Shown: piece after piece, positions 58,201-64,000 of the stretch
Position numbering within the stretch: the stretch's first letter is position 1
How the letters are laid out: the number at the start of each line of letters is the position of its first letter
Assembly (NCBI GenBank): GCA_949126835.1
Contig: OX421502.1
Span: 32,779,227 to 32,843,226 of the forward strand
Source: Anisus vortex
Taxonomy: Eukaryota > Mollusca > Gastropoda > Planorbidae
Direction of reading: 5' to 3'
DNA length: 64,000 nt
Program-made: the position numbers and the translations under genes
The notes under the pieces: model-generated
Seen by the model: the letters and a program-made list of their open reading frames with translations, nothing else
What the model was told of the DNA's origin: nothing
Databases searched by the model: none

Positions 58201-59234
58201 AGTCTTACATGCGTAGGCATCAATAAAATTCATGCAATTAAAATTAAGTATAGATCTAACACTTTGTTATTGGAAGCGAACTTGTAAAACATTTACAAAA
58301 ATAGTCTTTTTTACCGAGATTTCTGAGTTCATAATGTCATGAGCTTTAAAATTCACGAGTTTACTCTTTGACTAACGATTTTGATATCCTTCCGTTTCAG
58401 CTTTTTCTGATTGTGGACCCATCATTTCTGGTAAGTGTCGAACATAATTAGGTTTTAATATTGAGCAGTATCAGTGAGGCCCAAGTTAAGTTTTAACATT
58501 GAGCAGTATCAGTGAGGCCCAAGTTAAGTTTTAACATTGAGCAGTATCAGTGAGGCCCAAGTTAAGTTTTAACATTGAGCAGTATCAGTGAGGCCCAAGT
58601 TAAGTTTTAACATTGAGCAGTATCAGTGAGGCCCAAGTTAAGTTTTAACATTGAGCAGTATCAGTGAGGCCCAGTAAATAATTTAAGTTATAACTATCCC
58701 TAATGTATGAATCCCAAGTTAATTTGAAACTTCGAGCAGTATCACTGAATCCCATGCTAAGTTTTAAAATATTAATTTTGTTGGTCTGTAATATTTTCTT
58801 ACTTTCACGATATAGGTGACCGAGACGTGTACGGCAAAACATTCACATTTTTACTGCCTGACAACAGTGACAATGACACTGTCTGTTTAATAGTCAGCCG
58901 TCCATTCAGCACGGATGTGAATGTGAAAATTACAACTCCCGGAAGTAAGTATTTAAATATAAATAGGTCAATCGCGAAATTAGCCAATCGTCATTTGAGA
59001 TACTTAATATAATAAGCAAAAGCATGAATTTGCTACAAATCCTTTAGATCTATATTACATTCACAAAATTTTCTGACGACTAACTTTCGTTGTATACGGC
59101 CTTATCTTTGTAAGGCTAATTGATCCCGTTTCCGCTATCCTATCGAGATCAAACTTGGCACATAGACGTTAGGCCCATGACAACATATTATTCTTTCACA
59201 GTCTCAGACACATCCCCTACTTCAACCAACAAAA
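37212..59234 (+). CDS. IgGFc-binding-protein-like secreted protein, 12 exons, 3' end not in window
   Basis: Predicted secreted protein of the family with the IgGFc-binding protein N-terminal domain. The exons are 37239-37335, 37769-37993, 39004-39200, 41363-41501, 49225-49486, 50784-50946, 54179-54284, 54935-55095, 55917-56013, 58401-58430, 58816-58944 and 59202-59234, about 546 codons with no stop. All introns are GT-AG and every phase matches. Residues 1-24 form a signal peptide (hydrophobic core LCTFIVYAVVCLLFIATF), then CDLC. The first domain runs from YGKQFIVPFPEV through FGVHVITTEKMDGF, AQDNNTISVMHT, AIQDSTVVYMSTGQQ and YIRSDRPIVVVKF. An acidic PGDAIDNDCNMAIDE motif follows. A second domain starts at YGKTFTFLLPDN. 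Many N-x-S/T sites suggest glycosylation. Binding partners are unknown in molluscs. IgG itself is not implied. The last exon is the least sure. Confidence 0.82.
37239..37335 (+). CDS. Exon 1: start codon and signal peptide
   Basis: The ATG at 37239 opens MTRLCTFIVYAVVCLLFIAT, a clear signal peptide. The exon ends at a strong donor, AACAG/GTGAGT. An upstream ATG at 37217 is in another frame and ends at TGA after 28 codons, overlapping the start. The acceptor at 37211 suggests a preceding 5' UTR exon. Ends in phase 1. Confidence 0.8.
37769..37993 (+). CDS. Exon 2: first strands of the IgGFc-binding domain
   Basis: Acceptor TTATTCTTTCAG and donor GTACAG. Reads ENATSYGKQFIVPFPEV, then YRIYVTNPNTLSLNVMVNAT. 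The GKQFIVxFP entry is typical of the family. Phase 1 to phase 1. Confidence 0.85.
38640..38985 (+). repeat. (TGTG/TATG)n and (GA)n low complexity in intron 2
   Basis: Microsatellite-like TGTGTATG runs at about 38640-38775 and a GAGAGAGG run at 38890-38960. The lysine/glutamate/arginine-rich ORFs at 38807-39314 are this tract running into exon 3. Confidence 0.8.
39004..39200 (+). CDS. Exon 3: IgGFc-binding domain continued
   Basis: Acceptor CCTACTTAG and donor GTAACT. Reads GSGLFAQVVFLSSELDFGVH, then WGTRYVAVTYCEQGRGKCQI. Two Cys in YCEQGRGKC probably pair. Ends in phase 0. Confidence 0.85.
39585..39972 (-). mobile_element. Helitron-like element with tRNA-like core, copy 2
   Basis: On the - strand the start is TCTATATATATATAAAGTAG, directly after an A-T junction. 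The far end has GGATGAGAATCAAACACCCG. It contains a 51-bp direct duplication (39790-39892, AACCAAGTCCATCGTAAGTA twice). The tRNA-like core is more degraded than in copy 1. Confidence 0.5.
40441..40876 (-). mobile_element. Helitron-like element with tRNA-like core, copy 3
   Basis: On the - strand it begins CTATATATATAAAAAG and ends with a GC hairpin (CCCGGGCAACGCCGGG) about 10 bp before the end, as in Helitron 3' ends. The CTRR tail is not exact. The middle has an A-box-like GATAGCTCAGTGGTAAACG and B-box-like AGGGTTCAATTCTCC with CTGCTAT between. Confidence 0.55.
41033..41290 (+). mobile_element. SINE S1, + strand
   Basis: B-box-like GGGTTCAAATCCTGG at the head, then CTCTGACGGGTACCTGACAT and CCACAGAAACTGGTGAACGC. 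It ends in an A-rich tail. It lies about 70 bp upstream of exon 4. Confidence 0.8.
41363..41501 (+). CDS. Exon 4
   Basis: Acceptor GCAATTTTCAG and donor GTCAGT. Reads IRIQIMAQDNNTISVMHTTN and LKPWEVYQLQRTYDMTG. ITAxxNNTxVxV followed by an LxPxExYQL strand is a recurring signature of the family. The following intron contains the LTR retrotransposon. Confidence 0.85.
41665..42217. mobile_element. Non-autonomous TA-flanked DNA transposon, copy 2 (inverted)
   Basis: The left end TAGAGCATTTGCAATAGGCG and the internal words TAGTAGTCCGTCCACGAA and AATAGTAATACGGC match the complement of 2628-3206. The right end (ATTGCAAATGGTATA) is degraded. Confidence 0.6.
42306..42930 (-). repeat. 3' LTR (left copy)
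   Basis: 625 bp, from TGTTATGGAC to ATTCGTAACA. Identical to the right copy except for one C/A difference at 42476. Confidence 0.95.
42931..42942 (-). other. Polypurine tract of the LTR element
   Basis: Reads AGAAGGGGGGGA on the - strand, directly next to the 3' LTR, the expected site for plus-strand priming. Confidence 0.85.
42943..45112 (-). other. Non-coding internal region of the LTR element
   Basis: AT-rich, with a (TC)n run at 43566-43594 and no ORF longer than about 60 codons on the element's strand. No reverse-transcriptase, RNase H or envelope motif could be read. Confidence 0.6.
45113..47878 (-). CDS. Gag-protease polyprotein with residual integrase, 921 aa (LTR element)
   Basis: Retrotransposon polyprotein. 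In order: a helical N-terminus (1-55); a Met/Glu/Lys/Arg coiled coil (72-125); a capsid-like helical region (about 145-310); a zinc knuckle C-x2-C-x4-H-x4-C (354-367); and an aspartic protease with DTGAS (521-525) and ILANDLA downstream (about 588-594). A lysine/glutamate-rich linker follows (636-665). Residues 763-795 (YGLPQSIPTDQRTNF onward) come from the integrase core and 814-866 from its C-terminal part (GPTVRGPLKLL). Nothing remains of reverse transcriptase, RNase H or the first integrase acidic residues. A hydrophobic segment (889-905) precedes the C-terminus. The frame is unbroken. The 5' UTR of 173 bp supports the ATG at 47878. Confidence 0.9.
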   Translation of the reverse strand: MEFIENPEEEVLKTLSIKKLKESAEILKIEVTETTPSRTVLTQQIKDVLIASGKLKVESSAEGYQVEGQTMSEQFRFQLEMKRMEMEMEQRRLEMEDKKSQREIESQERDKKSQRETESQERIELAKIGATKKESHNDVEMARWKKLVPTYIDKESEIANFFQTFEISCRDFKFPEDKWGILVRTAFTQGRARDCVLLLKEENLNDYEIIKDTVLKAYNQIPESYRKRFRQYTMSPYQTHLDFLRAEEKLMDQWIKSRNISTLKEMKDIILLEDFINKVRPDIRMYLSERDITDPHKAADLAEQYALCHRTAGEKNVNRPQRQAENTPQKHREKEHFVKQNEVNKKPVNKNVQCTFCKRTGHSIEDCWSIRSDKRPNKVVMCASHKPIQNVQESENTNELNSKKDYSKPETLRVDLPESKSQKVEKSTTEDNEDKYPDYKYRMATIGLIVQVHRDEKVDQSIFDSNKSLKSSKDETTPESHGQGKNKIDTETLCSFQPFISEGCVALQKEGPLKSVKILRDTGASLTLLLKDVLPLNDNTLTGQTVLLRGFEWKEEIPLHRIYLTSDLVTGYVTVGVISKLPVEGISVILANDLAKGRVRPELIVKENPDPSPIVETGKEKELYPVGDVIKGMTPQKKKEETISQEKKNKEEILPREKKEEEEVERDTTIFSMIEDCPKGNEQSKKSSQNELIAEQKVDPELLQLHEKAVDEKENPTTDVYEQIDHSMNKQQCKPAVAGTDEDLRSITEETSAESWTETIKSYGLPQSIPTDQRTNFAPELFNPVLKNLCLEQEMSTESHPESRGAYGPIFGPTVRGPLKLLPEERQTELDLLGLSKYLDKYIKFLSDITVFVRKKLYTAHMQMPLLCDERKANILYHLKMIKPYLLKTIGISLMLLTLLLLFVKFMPGVQDELNDKFTDS
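48031..48051 (-). other. Primer-binding site candidate
   Basis: On the - strand, three bases after the 5' LTR, TGGGGTCTTCGTCCG starts with the TGG expected opposite a tRNA CCA end. The matching tRNA was not identified. Confidence 0.6.
48052..48676 (-). repeat. 5' LTR (right copy)
   Basis: Partner of the copy at 42306-42930. It ends at 48676 and is followed by the ATAG target duplication. Confidence 0.95.
48921..49200 (+). repeat. 19-bp minisatellite in intron 4
   Basis: About 14 units of AATGACCTCTAAACACATT, ending about 24 bp before exon 5. Confidence 0.9.
49225..49486 (+). CDS. Exon 5
   Basis: Acceptor ATCACTCACAG and donor GTCAGT. Reads ALIHSNVSVGVLSGSAGTIV, then MEFLPPERTYGTEFALFRT and LVLVLAIQDSTVVYMSTGQQ. 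Much richer in G+C than the surrounding introns. Ends in phase 2. Confidence 0.88.
49529..49733. mobile_element. hAT-type MITE B, copy 2
   Basis: Starts CCAGGGGTCGGCAACC and ends GGTTGCCGACACATG. TTATAGGC is duplicated exactly (49521-49528 and 49734-49741). It begins about 40 bp after exon 5. Confidence 0.8.
49954..50033 (+). mobile_element. Tiny piggyBac-like MITE, copy 4
   Basis: TTAA at both ends, start CGCTTACAGTCCCGGGCGCG and end TCGGTACAGGAAGGG. Same family as 26948-27028. Confidence 0.6.
50036..50160 (-). repeat. Dispersed repeat, reverse copy of 2410-2580
   Basis: AAAGACCTTTCTCTTTAACT, CTGCCACTGCAATTTATACC and AGAGCGCACCGAGCATGCT are the complement of the 2410-2580 block. Confidence 0.5.
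50161..50783. other. Intron 5 remainder, nothing recognised
   Basis: AT-rich. A diverged hAT-like end may lie near 50244-50282 (CAAAGTTTTCCAAATGCTGG, then GTCGTGACTGGTCACGGG), but no partner end was found. Confidence 0.3.
50784..50946 (+). CDS. Exon 6
   Basis: Acceptor CCCTCCCTGCAG and donor GTAAGT. Completes an Arg codon across the splice, then YFTDTLVYIRSDRPIVVVKF and SVILPVALYLPNATFIIPK. Ends in phase 0. Confidence 0.88.
50979..51653 (+). repeat. 45-bp minisatellite in intron 6, about 14 units
   Basis: Units begin ATGACTCAACAAAGATATCA or its GGATATCG variant and include the palindrome GACAATATTGTC. The period is a multiple of 3 and both strands are stop-free, giving a spurious 152-codon + and a 189-codon - frame. 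It starts 33 bp after the exon 6 donor. Confidence 0.95.
51662..52344 (-). mobile_element. TTAA-flanked DNA element with MADF-like ORF
   Basis: The 683-bp element has perfect 21-bp terminal inverted repeats (starting GCATGTTCTTAATTG) and TTAA on each side (51658-51661 and 52345-52348). Subterminal regions are unusually CG-rich with repeated TTCGC/GCGAA words. On the - strand, 51906-52091 reads FIDAWENVPCLWNP, then HRDFKNKG and ALNNIARNV. This matches the start of a MADF (Myb/SANT-like) DNA-binding domain, such as accompanies PIF/Harbinger transposases. The frame is broken after NVCTM. No transposase remains. Confidence 0.75.
51906..52091 (-). pseudogene. MADF-domain protein fragment (element-encoded)
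   Basis: A 61-codon frame starting MKKMASTQDNQLPEMSED. Residues 20-58 fit the first helices of a MADF domain (LxIFIDAWENVPCLWNP, Y/F-K, ALNNIA). It is truncated by a stop, and a CERSHF-containing frame follows after a shift. Probably a remnant of a transposon DNA-binding accessory protein. Confidence 0.6.
52349..53100. other. Intron 6, nothing recognised
   Basis: AT-rich, with no coding or element signal. Confidence 0.35.
53105..53336 (+). repeat. About 45-bp tandem repeat, 5 units
   Basis: Units AAGAAATACTTTGTTTATTT then AGTTTCAGCATTCTCAAC plus an A run. Confidence 0.9.
53397..53527 (+). repeat. 11-bp tandem repeat, about 12 perfect units
   Basis: GGTTATAAGTT repeated without visible change. 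Confidence 0.95.
53690..54120 (+). mobile_element. LINE 3' fragment, + strand
   Basis: Frames read TPIVKSLNLETLEEKMAKIK, VVIIHKALNSN, NAYKYYFFSSNIRAWNGLSE and QTRKP, with shifts and stops. The 3' tail words end near 54120, just before exon 7. Confidence 0.75.
54179..54284 (+). CDS. Exon 7
   Basis: Acceptor TACTCAACAG has a weak pyrimidine tract. Donor is GTAAAT. Reads MPDVTGTSQYMLVLGTTSSL and a single Cys. Placement is supported by phase continuity on both sides. Confidence 0.7.
54352..54600 (+). mobile_element. SINE S1, best-preserved + copy
   Basis: A tRNA-like head (GCGCGTTCGACTGGCAATCA, then B-box GGGTTCGAATTC) is followed by CTAGGATTTTTTCCGG, GACTCTGACGGGTACCTGAC, GGGGTAAAGTAAGGGCGG and CACAGAAACTGGTGAACGCT. 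It lies in intron 7. Confidence 0.85.
54935..55095 (+). CDS. Exon 8
   Basis: Acceptor ACTGCGTTAG and donor GTGCGT. Reads TNLFGRVYNVTSFSSTAEVS and YGVYIMMSGTDVSYQFPLAY. Resembles the closing strands of the domain. Phase 1 to phase 0. Confidence 0.82.
55295..55498. mobile_element. hAT-type MITE B, copy 3
   Basis: Starts CAAGGGTCGGCAACCTACGG and ends AGCTTGCCGACCCTTG. The flanks GCCCATAC and CCCCATAC agree at seven of eight bases. It lies in intron 8. Confidence 0.75.
55917..56013 (+). CDS. Exon 9: acidic PGDxIDNDC motif
   Basis: Acceptor ACTGACCAG, after a T run and AAAAC, and donor GTAAGT. Reads PCSVSVGSPGDAIDNDCNMA and IDENEC. The DxDNDCNxxIDE pattern resembles Asp/Asn-rich calcium-binding loops (MopE/EF-hand-like). 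Ends in phase 1. Confidence 0.8.
56055..56118 (+). mobile_element. LINE 3' terminus only
   Basis: AATCTTCTTTATAGAAGGAG, then CGTCTGTAATGTATAAGATA. This is the last about 60 bp of the LINE family. Confidence 0.65.
56130..56416. mobile_element. Element family M1, copy in intron 9
   Basis: Left arm GATTATAATAAGATGGACTG and right arm AAGCAAGCGGTCCATCTTAT. It shares TCTACGCTCCTACG and GTATACAACTTTC with the inside of the 16656 copy. Confidence 0.65.
56640..58110 (+). repeat. 46-bp degenerate minisatellite in intron 9, about 32 units
   Basis: Units ACTCATAGAATATAGAGCTT, ACAGTACGATCAATCGAG and TTATTCAA. Units near the ends of the array are more divergent than the central ones. Confidence 0.9.
58401..58430 (+). 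CDS. Exon 10: 30-bp micro-exon
   Basis: Acceptor CCTTCCGTTTCAG and donor GTAAGT. Encodes TFSDCGPIIS, a linker between the acidic motif and the second domain. Both splice sites are strong and the phases fit. Confidence 0.75.
58436..58672 (+). repeat. 38-bp minisatellite in intron 10, about 6 units
   Basis: AAGTTAAGTTTTAACATTGA, then GCAGTATCAGTGAGGCCC, nearly perfect. It starts six bases after the exon 10 donor site. Confidence 0.92.
58816..58944 (+). CDS. Exon 11: start of a second IgGFc-binding-like repeat
   Basis: Acceptor TTTCACGATATAG and donor GTAAGT. Reads GDRDVYGKTFTFLLPDNS and VCLIVSRPFSTDVNVKITTP. This aligns with exon 2 (YGKQFIVPFPEV ... YRIYVTNPNTLSLNVMVNAT), so the protein has tandem domains. 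Confidence 0.82.
59202..59234 (+). CDS. Exon 12: 33-bp candidate exon
   Basis: Acceptor TATTCTTTCACAG and donor GTCAGT. Encodes ISDTSPTSTNK. The phases (1 to 1) and the good acceptor support it, but the size makes chance possible. Confidence 0.5.
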
Positions 59235-59574
59235 GTCAGTGTTTAATTATTTTTCGTCATTAAATTATATGACGTGCATTAAATTTTTTTTATTGAAAGC
59301 CTCTTTTACAACTTATTTGAAACGCGGAATGCTGACACACATGTGTATAGTTCCCTCACTGAGCTTATTGCTAAGTGATTTCTCCTTTCTTTTCAAAACA
59401 TGTAGGCCTATAGATCTTTTAACGTGATCTTTTACCGTGTTTCTTCCTTTATGCCATACAAAATGGGACGTAATTATGTGCCGATTGAACATATTAAATT
59501 TAATTGACGGCGTTGTTGGCATGTATGAAATGACATGAATGATAAACTTCTAGAATAATAAATATAGATTTCAG

Positions 59575-60426
59575 TCTTTCTTTCTCTCTTATTCTCTTTT
59601 TCTTTTCTCTCTATCCATCATTCCTGTCGTCCTTTCTTTTCTCTCTATCCATCATTCCTGTCATTCATTCCTTTCTCTCTATCCATCATTCCTGTCATTC
59701 ATTCCTTTCTCTCTATCCATCATTCCTGTCGTCCTTTCTTTTCTCTCTATCCATCATTCCTGTCTTTCATTCTTTTCTCTCTATCCATCATTCCTGTCGT
59801 TCATTCTTTTCTCTCTATCCATCATTCCTGTCGTTCATTCTTTTCTCTCTATCCATCATTCCTGTCGTTCATTCTTTTCTCTCTATCCATCATTCCTGTC
59901 TTTCATTCTTTTCTCTCTATCCATCATTCCGGTCGTTCATTCTTTTCTCTCTATCCATCATTCCTGTCGTTCATTCTTTTCTCTCTATCCATCATTCCTG
60001 TCGTTCATTCTTTTCTCTCTATCCATCATTCCTGTCGTTCATTCTTTTCTCTCTATCCATCATTCCTGTCGTTCATTCTTTTCTCTCTATCCATCATTCC
60101 TGTCGTTCATTCTTTTCTCTCTATCCATCATTCCTGTCGTTCATTCTTTTCTCTCTATCCATCATTCCTGTCGTTCATTCTTTTCTCTCTATCCATCATT
60201 CCTGTCGTTCATTCTTTTCTCTCTATCCATCATTCCTGTCGTTCATTCTTTTCTCTCTATCCATCATTCCTGTCGTTCATTCTTTTCCTTTTTGTTGTAC
60301 TCTATCTCTCTCAATCGTTCTTTATATTTTTTTCTCTCTTTCTGCTGACCTCCCTCCCCTTCTTTTCTCTCCCTTATTCTTTCTCTCCCTCTCTTTATCT
60401 TTTGTCTCTCTCTCTCTCTCTCTCTC
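59575..60426 (+). repeat. 34-bp pyrimidine-rich minisatellite, about 20 units, with (TC)n tail
   Basis: Units CTTTTCTCTCTATCCATCAT, then TCCTGTCGTTCATT, from about 59626 to 60290. TC-rich low-complexity sequence follows to 60426. The whole block is almost purely pyrimidine on the + strand. Confidence 0.92.
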
Positions 60427-60919
60427 CCGCCCTGAGACTGAAACTATCCTACCACAAGTACAGAACCATCAATAATCTACCAATCAACTATTGATTTCGC
60501 CCAAGGGACATAACCACAATAGAGAGTCCCAAAACGAAAAGAGGGAGGGAGGGGTAAAGGGTGAGTGGCAGTTTATCATTAGCGCTCTCAATGGCGCCCC
60601 AATGGTCTGTCTGAAGTGGTCATTTATTTCAACAAAAGATGGTGTCATTTGCCCATTTGATAAAATGACTGATGGAAAGACTCGCTTGTGAACGAATTTT
60701 TTTTTTGTTAGTTTTGGAAAATAATTTTAACTCTGTATAAAACATGTTCTATTGTATGCTAAACACTATTTTAGTGTATATATAAATAACTTTTTAGTAT
60801 AAAGACATTTCTAATTTGTACAATTTAGAGAGTTTTTTTTAAATATATTTAGCCCAAACATATTTTTAAAAAAATTACTAATAATTCGTTTTTACCGATT
60901 AAAATAATAATAATATTTG
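60427..60919. other. Nothing recognised
   Basis: The 66-codon frame at 60491-60691 has no domain features. No further exon of the upstream gene could be identified. Confidence 0.35.
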
Positions 60920-61150
60920 TATAGCGATGCCAACAAACATAATGTAAGTTCAGGGCGCATTTAACATACAACTAAGAACACGGATATAATCTCTAGGCTA
61001 AGAAATATAAAGCTAATTAATGATTTTAAACTTTACAAACATAGGACAAATCAAATAAATGAACCACTAACCGACCTAACATAGTTATACAAGACATTAG
61101 TGATCTAAAGCATGTTATCTAAGGTAAATATTGAAATGATGTGTTTTTAA
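60920..61150 (+). repeat. Dispersed repeat R2, copy 2
   Basis: Second copy of the block at 20815-21060, in the same orientation. Confidence 0.7.
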
Positions 61151-61246
61151 GTTCTTTTTAAAAGTAACAATAGAGCGTGTTCGCCTGAGTTGAATGGGAA
61201 GTAGATTTCACACCTTGATGGTTGATGATAGAGAAATAAATAGAGA

Positions 61247-61790
61247 CTGGATTTATAGATTGATAGTTGGGTGGGCAAATGGGTGGATAGGTAGATAGAC
61301 AGATATAAGCTTAGACAGATAAAAAGAAAGATAAATAGATGGATATATATATAGATAGATAAATAAATGTATATAGATAGATAGATATAGGGTATAGAGT
61401 ATAAAGTGTATATTTAGATAGATAGATAGATAGAGATAAATTTAGATAGATATACATAGATATACATAGATATACATAGATATACATAGATATACATAGA
61501 TATACATAGATATACATAGATATACATAGATATACATAGAAATACATAGATATACATAGAAATACATAGATATACATAGAAATACATAGAAATACATAGA
61601 AATACATAGAAATACATAGAAATACATAGATATACATAGAAATACATAGAAATACATAGATATTCATAGATATACATAGAAATACATAGAAATACATAGA
61701 TATACATAGAAATACATAGAAATACATAGATATTCATAGATATACATAGATATACATAGATAGATAGATGGATAGATACATAAATTGATA
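61247..61790 (+). repeat. GATA and TATACATAGA/AATACATAGA tandem array
   Basis: GATA-type runs flank a 10-bp array (TATACATAGA and AATACATAGA) at about 61445-61760. The Tyr/Phe/Met/Cys ORFs on the - strand are translations of this array. Confidence 0.95.
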
Positions 61791-62715
61791 GATACAGAAG
61801 TTATGTATAGAAGGCCTCATTATTTATAAAGGTATTGTTGATTCCTTCTTGCTCCCCCCCCCCCCCCCCACACACTTTTCCACACACCCATTCACCAACA
61901 TTGTATCGGAGTTGTGCGTTGGCGTTTGGGTAGGTGGGCTCGGTGTAGACCGTAAGACAATGCACCACCACCTTACGCCTCTCCGACCAACACGAGACAA
62001 TGGACCCGTGCAGACGAATGCTAATGTCGTTAAAAATGAACGGGTATAGTCTTGACACCCCCATTTTCCCCCACAATGCATGCGTTTGTTTTGTTTCAAT
62101 TAACCAATCAACTGTGCGGGTTACACTTGGAGACTAAAACAAAACGAGAAAGAAAAGAAAAAAGATGAAATAATTGATGACAGAGTAAATGTACAAGAAA
62201 GGAGTTATTGGAAGTCTGAACGTCACTGGCCCATTACTTTTCCTTGTAGATCTACTATTATTATTTACTGATGGTCTTATGGTTTTCGAATTATTTTTGT
62301 TTGTATTGTTGTGTATTTGTTTTCATTTTATCATGTTGTCTATGTTTAAGTTTATCGGAGCCTTGATTTTTTACGCCGATGTAAAATGTAAAAAAAGGAA
62401 TTCGAATACATTTAAAGAGATTAAAAAAAAAGCTAAAGTGTTTTGACGTCACATTTTCACTAGACGGGGATACATACAATTTCGTGTTAGTTAGTGGAGT
62501 CGCATCCTAGAAGAAAAGCCTACAAAGCACATAGTTTTTCTTTATATGATTTTTTATTCATTTGATTAGCAATCGGATGATTTCCCCCATTCCCCTGCCG
62601 CAACTGATCTATAAAAAGAATCAATGTACCCTCATTTAACAAATATATTAATGCAAAGAGAGGTTACTGTGAAATTAGCTAGTCTCCATATTGCGCCTTC
62701 TTCACTAATCAAACG
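61791..62715. other. Nothing supported
   Basis: A C-run lies at 61854-61870. An 85-codon hydrophobic frame at 62189-62446 (+) is T-rich and has no recognisable family. Treated as chance. Confidence 0.35.
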
Positions 62716-62810
62716 GAACAAGGTCGGTGGCCGAACGGTCCAGGGATCGAATCGTGGTGAGGGTTAGGATTTATTTCCCCGGGTCTGGATGGTGTCCGTG
62801 TATGGTCTGT
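62716..62810 (+). mobile_element. SINE S1 head fragment
   Basis: GGTGGCCGAACGGTCCAGGG, then ATCGAATCGTGGTGAGGGTT, AGGATTTATTTCCCCGGGTC and TGGTGTCC match the tRNA-like head and first body part of the copy at 54352. Confidence 0.55.
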
Positions 62811-62939
62811 AGACACAGTTTGAAACAACCCTACGTGATTGAAACCCTATCACCAGGTTCTACTATCAAATCTAAATGAACATTCTCTACACAAATTTAA
62901 TCAAATTTGATCAAGTTCAATGCAGTATGCTCTGTACGT

Positions 62940-64000
62940 GTGTGTACCGGTTCTTTATTTTGGGTGTACCTGTTCTTTATTTTGTGTGTACCTGTTCTTT
63001 ATTTTGTGTGTAACTGCCTTATTTTGTGTGTAACTGTGCTTTATTTTGTGTGTAACTGTGCTTTATTTTGTGTGTAACTGTGCTTTATTTTGTGTGTAAC
63101 TGCCTTATTTTGTGTGTACCTGTTCTTTATTTTGTGTGTAACTGCCTTATTTTGTGTGTACCAGTTCTTTATTTTGTGTGTAACTGCCTTATTTTGTGTG
63201 TAACTGTTCTTTATTTTGTGTGTACCTGTTCTTTATTTTGTGTGTACCTGTTCTTTATTTTGTGTGTACCTGTTCTTTATTTTGTGTGTACCTGTTCTTT
63301 ATTTTGTGTGTACCTGTTCTTTATTTTGTGTGTACCTGTTCTTTATTTTGTGTGTACCTGTTCTTTTTTTTGTGTGTACCTGTTCTTTATTTTGTGTGTA
63401 CCTGTTCTTTATTTTGTGTGTACCTGTTCTTTATTTTGTGTGTACCTGTTCTTTATTTTGTGTGTAACTGCCTTATTTTATGTGTACCTGTTCTTTATTT
63501 TGTGTGTACCTGTTCTTTATTTTGTGTGTACCTGTGCTTTATTTTGTGTGTACCTGTTCTTTATTTTGTGTGTACCTGTTCTTTATTTTGTGTGTACCTG
63601 TTCTTTATTTTGTGTGTACCTGTTCTTTATTTTGTGTGTACCTGTTCTTTATTTTGTGTATACCTGTGCTTTATTTTGTGTGTACCTGTTCTTTATTTTG
63701 TGTGTACCTGTTCTTTATTTTGTGTGTACCTGTTCTTTATTTTGTGTGTACCTGTTCTTTATTTTGTGTGTACCTGTTCTTTATTTTGTGTGTACCAGTT
63801 CTTTATTTTGTGTGTAACTGCCTTATTTTGTGTGTAACTGTTCTTTATTTTGTGTGTACCTGTTCTTTATTTTGTGTGTACCTGTTCTTTATTTTGTGTG
63901 TACCTGTTCTTTATTTTGTGTGTACCTGTTCTTTATTTTGTGTGTACCTGTTCTTTATTTTGTGTGTACCTGTTCTTTATTTTGTGTATACCTGTGCTTT
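62940..64000 (+). repeat. 22-bp minisatellite running off the window end, 45 or more units
   Basis: TTTTGTGTGTACCTGTTCTT plus TA, with minor variants (AACTGCC, ACCAGTT, CCTGTGC). The long Cys/Phe/Val ORFs are translations of the array. Its right end is not seen. Confidence 0.95.

Noticed and set aside
61311..61737. Tyr/Phe/Cys-rich ORFs on the - strand
   Set aside because: Translations of the 10-bp CATAGA array.
62189..62446. 85-codon hydrophobic ORF, possibly a small membrane protein
   Set aside because: T-rich DNA gives Leu/Phe-rich frames by chance. There is no family feature or splice context.
63068..63837. 249- and 213-codon hydrophobic ORFs resembling membrane proteins
   Set aside because: Pure translation of the 22-bp minisatellite in different frames.

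Overview
This is eukaryotic, AT-rich genomic DNA, best explained as a mollusc, probably a heterobranch gastropod. The evidence is protocadherin-type genes, a multi-exon secreted gene of the IgGFc-binding-protein N-terminal family (which I know as expanded in snails), GT-AG introns, tRNA-derived SINEs and many DNA transposons. The species assignment is inference.

Layout. 1-1102 holds the 3' end of a cadherin gene, whose 5' part lies before the window. 1103-11900 is non-genic and full of elements: a 579-bp TA-flanked element, a minisatellite grown inside a SINE (4230-4541), two Mutator-like elements with exact 10-bp target duplications (5670-5960 and 7550-8690), LINE remnants, and an anonymous 156-codon ORF followed by an acidic low-complexity open stretch. 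11935-15515 is a decayed second cadherin gene with frameshifts in several EC repeats. 15535-36725 is a repeat field. It has 5'-truncated LINEs, SINEs, Helitron-like elements with a tRNA-Asp-like core, three hAT elements with recognisable ends and a 48-bp tandem array.

37212-59234 carries the main intact gene: twelve exons on the + strand, joined by GT-AG introns in compatible phases. They encode a signal peptide, a first IgGFc-binding-like domain, an Asp/Asn-rich PGDxIDNDC motif and the start of a second IgGFc-binding-like repeat. The gene probably continues past the window. Intron 4 contains a very young LTR retrotransposon on the - strand (42306-48676). Its 625-bp LTRs differ at one base by eye. 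It keeps a 921-codon Gag-protease ORF fused to integrase scraps and lacks reverse transcriptase. Several other introns hold a minisatellite each, and intron 6 holds a TTAA-flanked DNA element with a MADF-like ORF. 59235-64000 holds minisatellites only, ending in a 22-bp array that runs off the window.

No operon-like system, CRISPR array, rRNA or functional tRNA was seen. The cadherin and IgGFc-like genes are both extracellular or adhesion-type products, but nothing in the sequence links them functionally. All element families are assigned from termini, target duplications and short protein motifs read by eye. No database search or alignment was run.
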